The position numbers and the translations under genes are program-made. 64,000 nt of DNA from Ralstonia sp. 25mfcol4.1 (lineage in GTDB: Bacteria > Pseudomonadota > Gammaproteobacteria > Burkholderiales > Burkholderiaceae), in assembly GCF_900104095.1 (NCBI RefSeq), contig NZ_FNJO01000007.1, positions 1 to 64,000 on the forward strand, given 5' to 3'. This document shows positions 16,583 through 24,408 of this stretch, one piece after another (the stretch's first letter is position 1; each line of letters begins with the position of its first letter). The notes under the pieces are model-generated. The model saw nothing but the letters and a program-made list of their open reading frames with translations. It did not search any database and was not told the DNA's origin.

Positions 16583-18031
16583 TCAGACGCCCTGGTAGAC
16601 CGTTTTGATCTGCGTGTAGAACTCCAGCCCGGCGCGGCCCGATTCGCGGAACGTCGACGTACTGGACCGCTTCAGGCCGCCAAACGGCGCGTTGACGAGG
16701 TTGCCCGTCGTGGTGCGGTTGATCTTCACGGTGCCCGATTCGATGTCGCGGGCAAAGTCGTGCATGTAGCGCGGATTGCGCGTGGCGATGGCGGCAGACA
16801 GCCCGTACTCGGTGTCGTTCGCCTTGGCGATGGCGTCCGCGTAGCTGTCCGCTTCGATGATGGCCAGCACCGGGCCGAAGATTTCCTCGCGGGCAATACG
16901 CATCGACTGCGTGACGTCGGTGAACACGGCCGGCGCCACGTAGAAGCCATTGGCGAAATCGCCATCGGTCAGTTGCTGGCCGCCGCACAGCAGCGTGGCT
17001 TCCTGCTTGCCGGCCTCGATATAGCCCAGCACGGTCTGCAGCTGCTTGCGCGTGGCCAGCGGGCCCAGGTCCATGCCCGGCGTCATGCCGCTGCCGATCC
17101 TGAGCGTCTTGACCTTGGCCACGAGCTTGTCGGTAAAGGCCTGCCTGACCTCGCGCATCACGAGGATGCGGCTGGTGCCGGTGCACGCCTGGCCCGACAG
17201 CGACAGCCCGCCCTTGACGGCCAGGTCCACCGCGCGGTCGAGATCGGCGTCTTCCATCACGATCAGCGGATTCTTGCCGCCCAGTTCCATCTGCGTGCGC
17301 GTGGTCATCGGCACGGACTTGTGGATCTGTTCGCCGGCCTGCGTCGATCCGGTGAACGACACCGCGCGCACCGCACGCGATTCGACGATGGTCGGGCCCA
17401 CATCGCCGGCGCTGCCGGTCAGGAAGTTGAGCACGCCCTTGGGGATGCCGGCCTTGACGAACGCCTCGGCCAGGCGATAGCCGGACAGCGGCGCATCGGA
17501 CGACGGCTTGAACACCACGGTGTTGCCGGTGATGAGCGCCGGTGCGATCTTGCGCGCCGGAATCGACACAGGGAAGTTCCACGGCGAGATCACCGTGACC
17601 ACGCCCAGCGGCTCGCGCAGGCTGTACACGAGCATGTCCGGGTCGTCGTTCGGATAGCTTTCGCCGCTGAAGGTCTGGCCTTCCACCGCGTAGAAGCGCA
17701 GGGTTTGCGCCGAACGCATGATCTCGTCGCGCGCCAGGTTCAGCGACTTGCCTTCCTCGCGCGTCAGTTCGGCGGCGATGGCATCGGCGCTGGCTTCCAG
17801 GTGGGCGGCGGCGTCGTTGAGAATCTTCGCGCGCTTGCCGATCGGCGTTTTCTTCCAGCTGTCGAAGGCGGCGGCTGCGGCGGACACGGCGGCGGCGGCA
17901 TCGCGCGCGTCGGACGCGGCGTGGCGGCTGACGATGTCGCGCGTGTCGGCGGGATTGATGTTGTCGAGCGTGCGGCCGCTGGCGCTATCGCACCATTCGC
18001 CGTCGATGTAGTTGCGGTACGTCTCGGTCAT
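16583..18031 (-). CDS. NAD(P)-dependent aldehyde dehydrogenase
   Basis: A 482-residue class-I-like aldehyde dehydrogenase. The catalytic residues are Asn152 (SPWNFPV), Glu249 (MELGGKNP) and Cys283 (GQACTGTSR); the cofactor loop reads VSFTGSTQAGEQI. Overall pattern resembles succinic or 2-oxoglutaric semialdehyde dehydrogenases (GNTVVFKPSSDAP, INRTTTGN). It would oxidise the aldehyde produced by the pathway to an acid that enters central metabolism. It lies 85 bp after the HDO gene and 35 bp before DUF336. The true substrate is unknown. Confidence 0.93.
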   Translation of the reverse strand: MTETYRNYIDGEWCDSASGRTLDNINPADTRDIVSRHAASDARDAAAAVSAAAAAFDSWKKTPIGKRAKILNDAAAHLEASADAIAAELTREEGKSLNLARDEIMRSAQTLRFYAVEGQTFSGESYPNDDPDMLVYSLREPLGVVTVISPWNFPVSIPARKIAPALITGNTVVFKPSSDAPLSGYRLAEAFVKAGIPKGVLNFLTGSAGDVGPTIVESRAVRAVSFTGSTQAGEQIHKSVPMTTRTQMELGGKNPLIVMEDADLDRAVDLAVKGGLSLSGQACTGTSRILVMREVRQAFTDKLVAKVKTLRIGSGMTPGMDLGPLATRKQLQTVLGYIEAGKQEATLLCGGQQLTDGDFANGFYVAPAVFTDVTQSMRIAREEIFGPVLAIIEADSYADAIAKANDTEYGLSAAIATRNPRYMHDFARDIESGTVKINRTTTGNLVNAPFGGLKRSSTSTFRESGRAGLEFYTQIKTVYQGV

Positions 18032-18116
18032 CTTGCGGGGGCCTTGTTCTGGTTCGGAGAGACGCCGGACCTGCGCCGCGCACGGCGCCGGGTCCGGACT
18101 TCCTGATCGATATGCC

Positions 18117-18836
18117 TCAGGCGGCAGCGGCTTCCGGCTTGGTGTCGACGTAGTCGTAGTACAGCGCGGTCGTGTACAGCAGGCGCATCTGCGCGCCGAT
18201 TTCGCAGATCTTCAGGCAACGCTGCTGCAGCTCGGGCGTGTTCGCGTGTTCCAGCACGATCTGGTAACCGCGTTCGCCGTGGATTTCGTCGGACACGATG
18301 TGCAGGTCGAAAAACTCCACCTCTTCGTCGGTGAAGCCGTACTTTTCGCGCAGCGTCGGGGTTTGCTTGCGATAGATCGACGGCACCTGCGATTCCAGGC
18401 CGACCACCAGGCCGGCCACGGCCACCACCGGGTCTTCGCGCATGGCCACCGCGTAGCACCAGCTCTGCAGGCCGCGCGTGGTGGGCGACATGTTGTCCGG
18501 GCTCACCACCCGCTCGCGCGTGGTGCCGCACGCTTCGGCAAAGCGGATCAGCAGGTCGGTGTGGCGGTCGCCCCCGATTTCTTCCTCGTACATGTTGGCC
18601 AGCAGGAAGTCCTTGGCCTCGGTCATGTGGTCGGGCGTGCGGGCGTAGATATAGCCCAGGTAGTCGGCGAACGGGCCCACATAGTGATAGTGGTTCTCTG
18701 CCCAGCGCGCCAGATGCTCGCGGCTCAGCGTGCCGCTGGCCCATGCCTTGCTGAACGGCGCCTGGTTGGCGCTCTTGCCTTTGATGGCGTTTTCCAGGGC
18801 GGCACGGAATTCTTCACGGTTCATCAGTTCAGCCAT
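18117..18836 (-). CDS. Heme-oxygenase-like diiron oxidase (HDO; PqqC/CADD/TenA fold)
   Basis: A 239-residue all-helical protein of the PqqC/TenA superfamily. Six residues expected to bind two iron atoms are in place: Glu85 and His92 (EEIGGDRH), Glu148 (VVGLESQVP), His179, Asp183 and His186 (DLHIVSDEIH). The E-x6-H and H-x3-D-x2-H spacing equals that of the CADD/UndA/BesC-type oxidases and is absent from PqqC, which is cofactor-free. The family uses O2 and external electrons to cleave or hydroxylate amino acids, amines or fatty acids. AGGAG precedes the ATG at 18836. A candidate GntR site lies just upstream. Neighbouring reductase, ferredoxins and aldehyde dehydrogenase suggest an oxygenase in catabolism; the substrate is not known. 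Confidence 0.88.
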   Translation of the reverse strand: MAELMNREEFRAALENAIKGKSANQAPFSKAWASGTLSREHLARWAENHYHYVGPFADYLGYIYARTPDHMTEAKDFLLANMYEEEIGGDRHTDLLIRFAEACGTTRERVVSPDNMSPTTRGLQSWCYAVAMREDPVVAVAGLVVGLESQVPSIYRKQTPTLREKYGFTDEEVEFFDLHIVSDEIHGERGYQIVLEHANTPELQQRCLKICEIGAQMRLLYTTALYYDYVDTKPEAAAA

Positions 18837-18877
18837 TTCGGGGACTCCTGTTTGTCTGCGTTCGGGGTGGAATGAAT

Positions 18878-18894
18878 TTGTATACTTTCTACAA
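18878..18894. promoter_or_regulatory. Candidate GntR operator upstream of the HDO gene
   Basis: TTGTA-TACTTTC-TACAA is a perfect 5-bp inverted repeat with a 7-bp spacer, 42 bp before the HDO start. It contains GTATAC-TT-TCTACA, the same GTATAC-N2-TCTACA arrangement as the site at 19916-19929. Confidence 0.62.
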
Positions 18895-18949
18895 CGTCGT
18901 TCAGGCGATAAAAAAACCGCGCGCACGCGGCGACTTCAGTGGTGCGAGA

Positions 18950-19888
18950 TCAGGCGGCGGCAGCCTGCGCCGCAGAGATGCGCTGCCAGGCCACGCCTGC
19001 CAGGGCCACGTCTTCCAGGCCTACGCCGACCGACTTGTAGATCACGATGTCGTCGGGTTGCCGGCGTGCGGCGCGGATATCGGTTCCGTCCAGTAGTACA
19101 TCGGCCAGTTCCACGATCTTGTCGTCGGGCAGCACGGCCTTGTCTGCCAGCACCAGGTCGCCGGCTTCGCGCAGCGACTGGGGACGCCATTCCACGACCA
19201 CGGTGGCGGCGCGCGCCAGCAGCGTGTCGTCGAGTTCGCGGGTGTGCGGCAGGCTGGAACCGATGGCCGCCACGAACGTGCCGGGCTTGACGCTGGCGCC
19301 CGAGAACAGCGGGGTGGTCGAGCGCGAAGCCGTCACGATGATGTCTGCGGCTGCGGCGGCTTCCTCCGGTTGCGCGAACGTCACCGGGATGCCGCACTGC
19401 GTGGCCAGACGCTCGGCGGCGGCCGCCTCGGCATAGGGATCGCAGACCAGGATGCGCCGCAGCGGCAATGCGGCCGACAACTGCAACGCATGCTGCACGC
19501 CCTGCGTACCGGCGCCGAACAGCGCCAGCGTTTCGGCATCGGGACGCGCCAGCCGGCGCGCGGCCAGCACCGTGCAGGCCGCCGTGCGCAAACGTGTGAT
19601 GGCGCCTGCGTCAAACGAGGCCAGCGGGCGCCCGTCAACCGTCGAAAACAGCAGGATGACAAACGAGAACTGACCGGCGATGGTTGTATACACCTTGGCG
19701 CCAGCCACCTGCTGGGCCGGAATCACCGCGCCCAGCGTCGAAAGCTTCACGCCGCCCGCTTCCGTGCGAATCCGTTCCTGCATGGCGGCCTCGCCGCGCC
19801 CGAAACTCTGGAACGCTTCGAGCATCGCGGCCTGGGCATCGGCGGCCGTGACGTGGCGGTCGATCATCGCGTCGGTGACATGGAGCAT
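18950..19888 (-). CDS. Ornithine cyclodeaminase/mu-crystallin family dehydrogenase
   Basis: A 312-residue NAD(P)-dependent enzyme of the ornithine cyclodeaminase/mu-crystallin family. The Rossmann motif is LALFGAGTQGVQHA (GAGTQG at 125-130). The substrate domain shows KVYT and the ASFDAGAITRLRTAA stretch usual in the family. Members act as ornithine cyclodeaminases, ketimine or pyrroline-2-carboxylate reductases, or alanine dehydrogenases, all acting at a C-N bond. It heads the minus-strand set, divergent from the permease operon, and is followed after 113 bp by the HDO gene. The context points to a nitrogen-containing pathway substrate. Ribosome site upstream of the ATG is weak. Confidence 0.9.
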   Translation of the reverse strand: MLHVTDAMIDRHVTAADAQAAMLEAFQSFGRGEAAMQERIRTEAGGVKLSTLGAVIPAQQVAGAKVYTTIAGQFSFVILLFSTVDGRPLASFDAGAITRLRTAACTVLAARRLARPDAETLALFGAGTQGVQHALQLSAALPLRRILVCDPYAEAAAAERLATQCGIPVTFAQPEEAAAAADIIVTASRSTTPLFSGASVKPGTFVAAIGSSLPHTRELDDTLLARAATVVVEWRPQSLREAGDLVLADKAVLPDDKIVELADVLLDGTDIRAARRQPDDIVIYKSVGVGLEDVALAGVAWQRISAAQAAAA

Positions 19889-19915
19889 GGTGAAATCGTC
19901 TCAGAAGCCATTTCG

Positions 19916-19929
19916 GTATACAGTCTACA
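19916..19929. promoter_or_regulatory. Candidate GntR operator upstream of the dehydrogenase gene
   Basis: GTATAC-AG-TCTACA lies 27 bp before the cyclodeaminase-family start in the divergent intergenic region. It shares the 12 fixed positions with the site at 18880-18893. Confidence 0.6.
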
Positions 19930-20091
19930 CATAGTTTTGGAAAAAGCCAGAGGGTTTTCCCAGGGCGCGGCAGGGGTCCGGTGTGGTGCGGAATGCGCGC
20001 AAACCGTGCGCTGAAGCCAATCTCCGCACCGATGGGGTGATTTCCCTAAGTCGAGCAGTTTTCGCTTGTTTTCAATCGACTGCGGGATATA

Positions 20092-20097
20092 GTATAC
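20092..20097. promoter_or_regulatory. GTATAC element upstream of the permease operon
   Basis: A GTATAC palindrome, in TATAGTATACAAAATA, lies 65 bp before the permease start. It lacks a clear TCTACA partner, so it is a weaker candidate for the same regulator or may overlap the -10 region. Confidence 0.45.
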
Positions 20098-20161
20098 AAA
20101 ATAGTCGCACACAGAATTCTTATACCGCCCCCACAAGGGCCTCCAGGAAAAGGGGAGCCTC

Positions 20162-21700
20162 ATGCAACATGCTGTTGAGATTGGCCTGGCACATTGGGTG
20201 TATCTGCTAGGCGTGGCCGTGATCGTGTTGACCATGATCCTGCGGGCCAATGTCGTGGTGCCGTCCATCGTCGGCACCTTCCTCGTGATCCTGGCCATTA
20301 CCGGCAGCCCGATCAGCGCACTGGGCGGCATCTTCGCGGCAAGCCTGGTGGCGGCCAAGGAGCTGTTCAACATCTTCCTGGTGATTGCGTTCATGACGGC
20401 GCTGCTCAATGCGCTGAAGACGCTGCGGTCCGATATCCGCATGGTGGAGCCCTTCCGGGTTGTGATGAAGAACGGACACAGTGCCTACTTCATCCTCGCC
20501 GGCATCACCTATGTGATCTCGCTGTTCTTCTGGCCCACGCCGGCCGTCCCGCTGGTGTCGGCCATCCTGCTGCCGGCCGCCATTGCCGCCGGCCTGCCGC
20601 CGCTGGCGGGGGCCATGGCCATTGCCATCGCCGGCCAGGGCATGGCGCTGTCGTCGGACTACGTGATCGGCGTGGCGCCGGGCATCAGCGCCAAGGCGGC
20701 CGGCGCGGCGGTGAGTGCTGCCGTGGTGGCGGACCGCGCGCTGATCCTGTCGATCATCACCGGCGCCATCGCGCTGTCGCTGGCCTACCTGTCGATGCGC
20801 CGCCATATCGTGCCGGCCAGCGGCGCACTGCTGGATCGCTGGCAGGCCCGCGCCACCGGCACGGACACCGCCGTCGAGGCCACCGGCACGTTCGACAAGG
20901 CCGAGATCGCACGCGGCACATCGCACGAAGAGCCGCTGGCTACCGACGCGAACATCGAGCAGAGCCTGGCGATGGTGGAGCGCCGCCGCGTGAAGTGGTC
21001 CAAGTTCTTCGCCGTGCTGACGCCGCTGGCGTTCATCTGCGTGGTGACGCTGATGGTGCTGCCGAAGATCTCGTCGGGCATGCCCGACCTGAAGGGCGGC
21101 GCCGCCGCGGCACTGGTGGGCGGCGTGGCAGCGCTGCTGATGATGCTGGCCACGCTGGCCGCCGAAGGCCCGCGCCGCATGCTCGACGTCTGCCCCGACC
21201 ACATCACCGACGGCTTCGTGTTTGCGTTCAAGGCCATGGGGTCGGTGCTGCCGATTGCGGGCTTCTTCTTCGTGGGTGCCGGCGAGACCGCCGCCCAGAT
21301 CCTGGGTGTGGATGCGGGTCGCGCACCGAGCCTGCTGTTCGAACTGATCCAGGCCTACCAGCACATGATTCCCGACAACCACGTGCTGGTGGCGTTCGGC
21401 GTGCTGCTGGTGGGCATGATCACCGGCATCGACGGCTCGGGCTTTGCCGGTCTGCCGCTGACCGGCACGCTGGCCGGTGCGCTGGGTCCGGTGGTCGGTT
21501 TCGACTCGGCCACGCTCGCCGCCGTGGGCCAGATGGGCGCGGTGTGGACCGGTGGCGGCACGCTGATCGCGTGGTCGTCGCTGATCGCGGTGGCGGGGTT
21601 TGCCCGTGTGCCGGTGCTCGATGCGGTGCGGGCGCTGCTGTTGCCGGTATTGGCCGGCCTGTTCGTCTCCACGATCTGCGCCATGTTCCTGTGGCGTTGA
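20162..21700 (+). CDS. Polytopic permease of the HDO island
   Basis: A 512-residue membrane protein with about 12 hydrophobic segments. The two halves are split by a cytoplasmic charged loop at about residues 225-285 that ends MVERRRVKWSKFF. Repeated glycine-rich re-entrant stretches such as AIAIAGQGMALSSD and MITGIDGSGFAGLPLTG are typical of ion-transporter (IT) superfamily carriers of organic acids or amino acids. I cannot assign a subfamily. AGGAAAAGGGGAGCC precedes the ATG. It begins a four-gene operon with two ferredoxins, divergent from the dehydrogenase gene, and is the likely uptake system for the pathway substrate. Confidence 0.85.
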   Translation: MQHAVEIGLAHWVYLLGVAVIVLTMILRANVVVPSIVGTFLVILAITGSPISALGGIFAASLVAAKELFNIFLVIAFMTALLNALKTLRSDIRMVEPFRVVMKNGHSAYFILAGITYVISLFFWPTPAVPLVSAILLPAAIAAGLPPLAGAMAIAIAGQGMALSSDYVIGVAPGISAKAAGAAVSAAVVADRALILSIITGAIALSLAYLSMRRHIVPASGALLDRWQARATGTDTAVEATGTFDKAEIARGTSHEEPLATDANIEQSLAMVERRRVKWSKFFAVLTPLAFICVVTLMVLPKISSGMPDLKGGAAAALVGGVAALLMMLATLAAEGPRRMLDVCPDHITDGFVFAFKAMGSVLPIAGFFFVGAGETAAQILGVDAGRAPSLLFELIQAYQHMIPDNHVLVAFGVLLVGMITGIDGSGFAGLPLTGTLAGALGPVVGFDSATLAAVGQMGAVWTGGGTLIAWSSLIAVAGFARVPVLDAVRALLLPVLAGLFVSTICAMFLWR

Positions 21701-21730
21701 GCTGAGTCTTCCCAGATTAAAGAAATAGTT

Positions 21731-22045
21731 ATGCCGAAAGTCACCTTCCATAAGAACGGCCAGGTATTCGTCGACGAGGTCAAGCCTGAGACCAATCTCG
21801 TCGTGCGCGCCGGCATCAAGCAATTTCCGTATCCGAACCTGCGCTACGAATGCGGCATGGGCAAATGCTCGAAGTGCGCCTGCAAGGTGCTGTCCGGCGC
21901 GGAACACCTGCCGCCGCCCAACTGGAAAGAGAAGAAGCAGCTTGGCGAGCGGCTGGACCAGGGCTTCCGGCTGGCCTGCCAGATCTGGCTGACGCACGAC
22001 ATCGAACTGGAACAGCCCGAGATGGTGGTTGCGGCATGTTCGTGA
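21731..22045 (+). CDS. Plant-type 2Fe-2S ferredoxin
   Basis: A 104-residue ferredoxin. Cluster ligands are Cys41, Cys46, Cys49 (CGMGKCSKC) and Cys83 (LACQIW), with the usual Cx4Cx2C spacing. It lies 31 bp after the permease and its 3' end overlaps the next gene by 10 bp. It probably carries electrons between the flavoprotein reductase at 15047-16051 and the HDO enzyme, as inferred from context. The Pro-rich PPPNWKEKKQLGERL linker between the third and fourth Cys is longer than in small ferredoxins. Confidence 0.92.
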   Translation: MPKVTFHKNGQVFVDEVKPETNLVVRAGIKQFPYPNLRYECGMGKCSKCACKVLSGAEHLPPPNWKEKKQLGERLDQGFRLACQIWLTHDIELEQPEMVVAACS

Positions 22046-22350
22046 TCCTGACCAGCAAGCCGGGCCAGTTCCGCACCGAGGCGGTGCCCGGCGTGGAACC
22101 CCGCGAGACCTGGGAATACCTGTTCTACGGGCGGCCCAAGGCGATTTTCGTGATTGCCGAACTGATGGAAACGCAACAGCCGGTGAAGGTGCGCGTGATC
22201 GAGGAATCGACCGCGCCCGACGCCGATCCCGTGATCAACCACGTGCCGACCAAATTCCTGGAGCGTTTTGACACGCTCGACGCTGCCCACGACGCGCTGC
22301 AGAAGCTGGCGCACTTCGGCAGCATGGATCTATCGATAAGGAAACAATGA
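22036..22350 (+). CDS. Hypothetical protein, 104 residues, between two ferredoxin genes
   Basis: An unrecognised soluble protein starting MFVILTSKPGQFRTE. The pattern alternates strands (MFVILTSKPGQ, AIFVIAELME, VKVRVIEES) and ends in a helix (LDAAHDALQKLAHF), suggesting a compact alpha/beta fold. No metal-binding cluster, signal or membrane segment is visible. Its ATG overlaps the end of the first ferredoxin by 10 bp and its stop overlaps the start of the second (ATGA). This coupling argues for a stoichiometric partner of the ferredoxins, perhaps a small subunit or effector of the oxygenase. That role is inference only. Confidence 0.8.
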   Translation: MFVILTSKPGQFRTEAVPGVEPRETWEYLFYGRPKAIFVIAELMETQQPVKVRVIEESTAPDADPVINHVPTKFLERFDTLDAAHDALQKLAHFGSMDLSIRKQ

Positions 22351-22733
22351 TGCGGGCCGACACCGATGCCGATGCTACCGTGACCGAAGCCACCGACACC
22401 GACACCAACGGCGCAGCCACGCCGCAGGCGCGCACCGTCGAAATCACGTTCGTGACCAATAGCGGCAAGACCGTGACCGCGCCGGAAAACAGCAATCTGC
22501 TACGTGTATCGCTACGCGAGCAGGGCGGGATTCCATTCAAGTGCGGCGGCGGCATCTGCGGCACCTGCAAATGCCGGATCGAGCAGGGCCTGGAACACAC
22601 CGACGCCGTCAAGCCCAAGGAACGCAAGCACCTGAACGACGACGACCTGCGCGCCGGCTATCGCATGGCATGCCAGACATTCATCAAGGGCGACGTGGCG
22701 GTGTCGTGGGAACCGAGGACGGGGCCGCGGTAA
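22347..22733 (+). CDS. Second plant-type 2Fe-2S ferredoxin
   Basis: A 128-residue ferredoxin. Ligands are Cys66, Cys71, Cys74 (CGGGICGTC) and Cys109 (MACQTF). The first 28 residues are an acidic, Thr/Asp-rich low-complexity extension (DTDADATVTEATDTDTN) not needed for the fold. AAGGAAACA precedes the ATG, which overlaps the stop of the 104-residue gene. It ends the permease operon. Two ferredoxins in one operon are unusual and suggest either two acceptors or a two-step electron path. Confidence 0.91.
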   Translation: MMRADTDADATVTEATDTDTNGAATPQARTVEITFVTNSGKTVTAPENSNLLRVSLREQGGIPFKCGGGICGTCKCRIEQGLEHTDAVKPKERKHLNDDDLRAGYRMACQTFIKGDVAVSWEPRTGPR

Positions 22734-22786
22734 TCAAGGCCGGAGGACGATGGAATGCGAGGGTGGAAAGATCCACCCCGGATTCA

Positions 22787-23149
22787 TTATTTGGCCACGG
22801 CAGCGTTCGATGTCCCCTGCGCCTGCTCCGCCCCGTAAGTCTTCGTCAGATAATCCACAATCGCCGGAATATCCTCCTCCTTCAGCGGTGCGCCGAAGGG
22901 CTTTTTCATTTTCTTGACGGTGGCGTCCCAATACGCGCGGGTTGATGTGGATGGCTGCGTGGATACGTACTGGGCCGAATGGCAGATCATGCAGTTCTGC
23001 AGCGTCAGGTTATAACCGGGCAGCGTGCTGGGTTTATAGCTGGCCGTTTCCTGCGGCAGCTTGATTTCCACTGGGCGCGCATGCGATGACCCGGACACTG
23101 CGGCGAATGCGCAGGCGATGGCCAGCATGAAAGTGCGGTGCGGTTTCAT
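22787..23149 (-). CDS. sorB: c-type cytochrome, SorB-like subunit of sulfite dehydrogenase
   Basis: A 120-residue periplasmic monohaem cytochrome c. A signal peptide covers about residues 1-24 (LAIACAFAAVSGSSHA). The haem motif is CMICH at residues 53-57. AGGAGGCCAATC precedes the ATG, and the gene begins 12 bp after the molybdenum subunit, so both form one operon. In SorAB the cytochrome accepts electrons from the molybdenum centre and passes them to the respiratory chain. The SorB assignment rests on this pairing and size. Confidence 0.86.
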   Translation of the reverse strand: MKPHRTFMLAIACAFAAVSGSSHARPVEIKLPQETASYKPSTLPGYNLTLQNCMICHSAQYVSTQPSTSTRAYWDATVKKMKKPFGAPLKEEDIPAIVDYLTKTYGAEQAQGTSNAAVAK

Positions 23150-23160
23150 GATTGGCCTCC

Positions 23161-24408
23161 TCACACTACCAGAATGCGCGTGGATTCCACGACATTCCGC
23201 ATATATCCCGCCGGATTCCAGGTTGCCGTCAGCGGCTGGATTTCTCCCGATCGCGTTTTGGCACGCACCCGCAAATCGAATTCTCCCTTTCGCTTCGGCT
23301 GAAACGGAATGCTCCACTCGCGGAACGAATAACGGCCCAGATCCTTGCCCAGCTCGGCGGAGCGCCAACTGGCGCCGCCATCGTCGGAAAATGCGACATC
23401 CGCGATGCCATGGCCGCCGTCGAACGCGATGCCCCTGACCACGGCGGGTTGCCCGGATTTGATAAAGCTGCCCGGCACATGGCTGGTGATAAAGGAGCGG
23501 ACGTTGAACCGGCCGATCGGCACGGTGCTGGCCGGTGCGGTACCCGGTGCCACGCAGGCGCAGTCGTTGGCCGGAATACGATAGGCGGGGTTCATCCAGA
23601 AGCCCTCGAAGGGCTTGTCCAGGACTTCGATATGCGACAGGTGCTTGACCCAGTAGGTGCCGTAATGGCCGGGCACGACCAGCCGCAGCGGGTAGCCGTT
23701 CAGCATCGGCAGGTCCTTGCCGTTCATGGCCCAGGCCAGCATGACCTCGCCGTCCATGGCATGGTCCATCGACAGCGCCTTGACAAAGTCGGGACCGTTT
23801 TCGAGCGGCGGGCGGTCCAGTCCGTCGAAACTGACCTGCACGGCGCCGGCCCTGATGCCCGCGTTTTCGAGCACGGTGCGCAGCGGGATACCCGTCCAGC
23901 GCGCATTCCCCATCGCGCCGTTCCCCAATTGGCCGCCATTGACGCGCGGCGAGAAATAGCCGCGGCCATTTCCGGAACACTGGTTGACCGCGACGATTTC
24001 CACGGGGTCGCCAAGCTTTCGCAATTCCTGCAGGCTCAGCGATACGGGGCGCGACACATGCCCGTCGATCTTCAGGCGATAGGTCGCTGCATCGATCGAT
24101 GTGGGAATACCGCTCCAGTGATATCGGACGAAAAACGCGTCATTGGGCGTGATCACGTTCTCGCCAAATACCTCGAATGGGGTTTCGAGTTGCGGGGGCC
24201 GGTTGGTCAGCAGGATCAGCGGCCGTTTTTGCGGAAATGCCACCAGTTCCCGATGCCCGTTTTCGAATGGCATCTCCGTGGTATTGGCCGCGCCAAAGGC
24301 GCGCGTGGCGGTAAATCCGAGCGACGCCTGCAGCGTCAGCGCAGCGCCGCCCATCAGCACGCCGCGACGCCTTGGATCGATTTCGCCTCTTGTGGGTTTC
24401 CTGGCCAT
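23161..24408 (-). CDS. sorA: Molybdenum sulfite dehydrogenase, SorA-like catalytic subunit
   Basis: A 415-residue enzyme of the sulfite oxidase family. A twin-arginine signal is present (RRRGVLMGG, about residues 13-21), so it folds with molybdopterin in the cytoplasm before export. The Mo-ligating cysteine is Cys144 in AVNQCSGNGRG. The C-terminal dimerisation domain (about 300-410) shows RGIAFDGGHGIADVAFSDDG. GAGGAGACAAA precedes the ATG. It oxidises sulfite to sulfate in the periplasm with the neighbouring cytochrome. Paralogues (YedY-like or sulfane dehydrogenase) are possible, but the partner cytochrome favours SorA. Confidence 0.88.
   Translation of the reverse strand: MARKPTRGEIDPRRRGVLMGGAALTLQASLGFTATRAFGAANTTEMPFENGHRELVAFPQKRPLILLTNRPPQLETPFEVFGENVITPNDAFFVRYHWSGIPTSIDAATYRLKIDGHVSRPVSLSLQELRKLGDPVEIVAVNQCSGNGRGYFSPRVNGGQLGNGAMGNARWTGIPLRTVLENAGIRAGAVQVSFDGLDRPPLENGPDFVKALSMDHAMDGEVMLAWAMNGKDLPMLNGYPLRLVVPGHYGTYWVKHLSHIEVLDKPFEGFWMNPAYRIPANDCACVAPGTAPASTVPIGRFNVRSFITSHVPGSFIKSGQPAVVRGIAFDGGHGIADVAFSDDGGASWRSAELGKDLGRYSFREWSIPFQPKRKGEFDLRVRAKTRSGEIQPLTATWNPAGYMRNVVESTRILVV

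Noticed and set aside
19686..19691. GTATAC inside the cyclodeaminase-family gene as a further GntR site
   Set aside because: It encodes conserved residues (KVYTT) and lacks the TCTACA partner at the right spacing.
20207..21997. A 596-codon minus-strand frame across the permease gene
   Set aside because: Rich in His/Gln/Arg/Asp, mirrors the hydrophobic permease codons, and starts within the ferredoxin gene.
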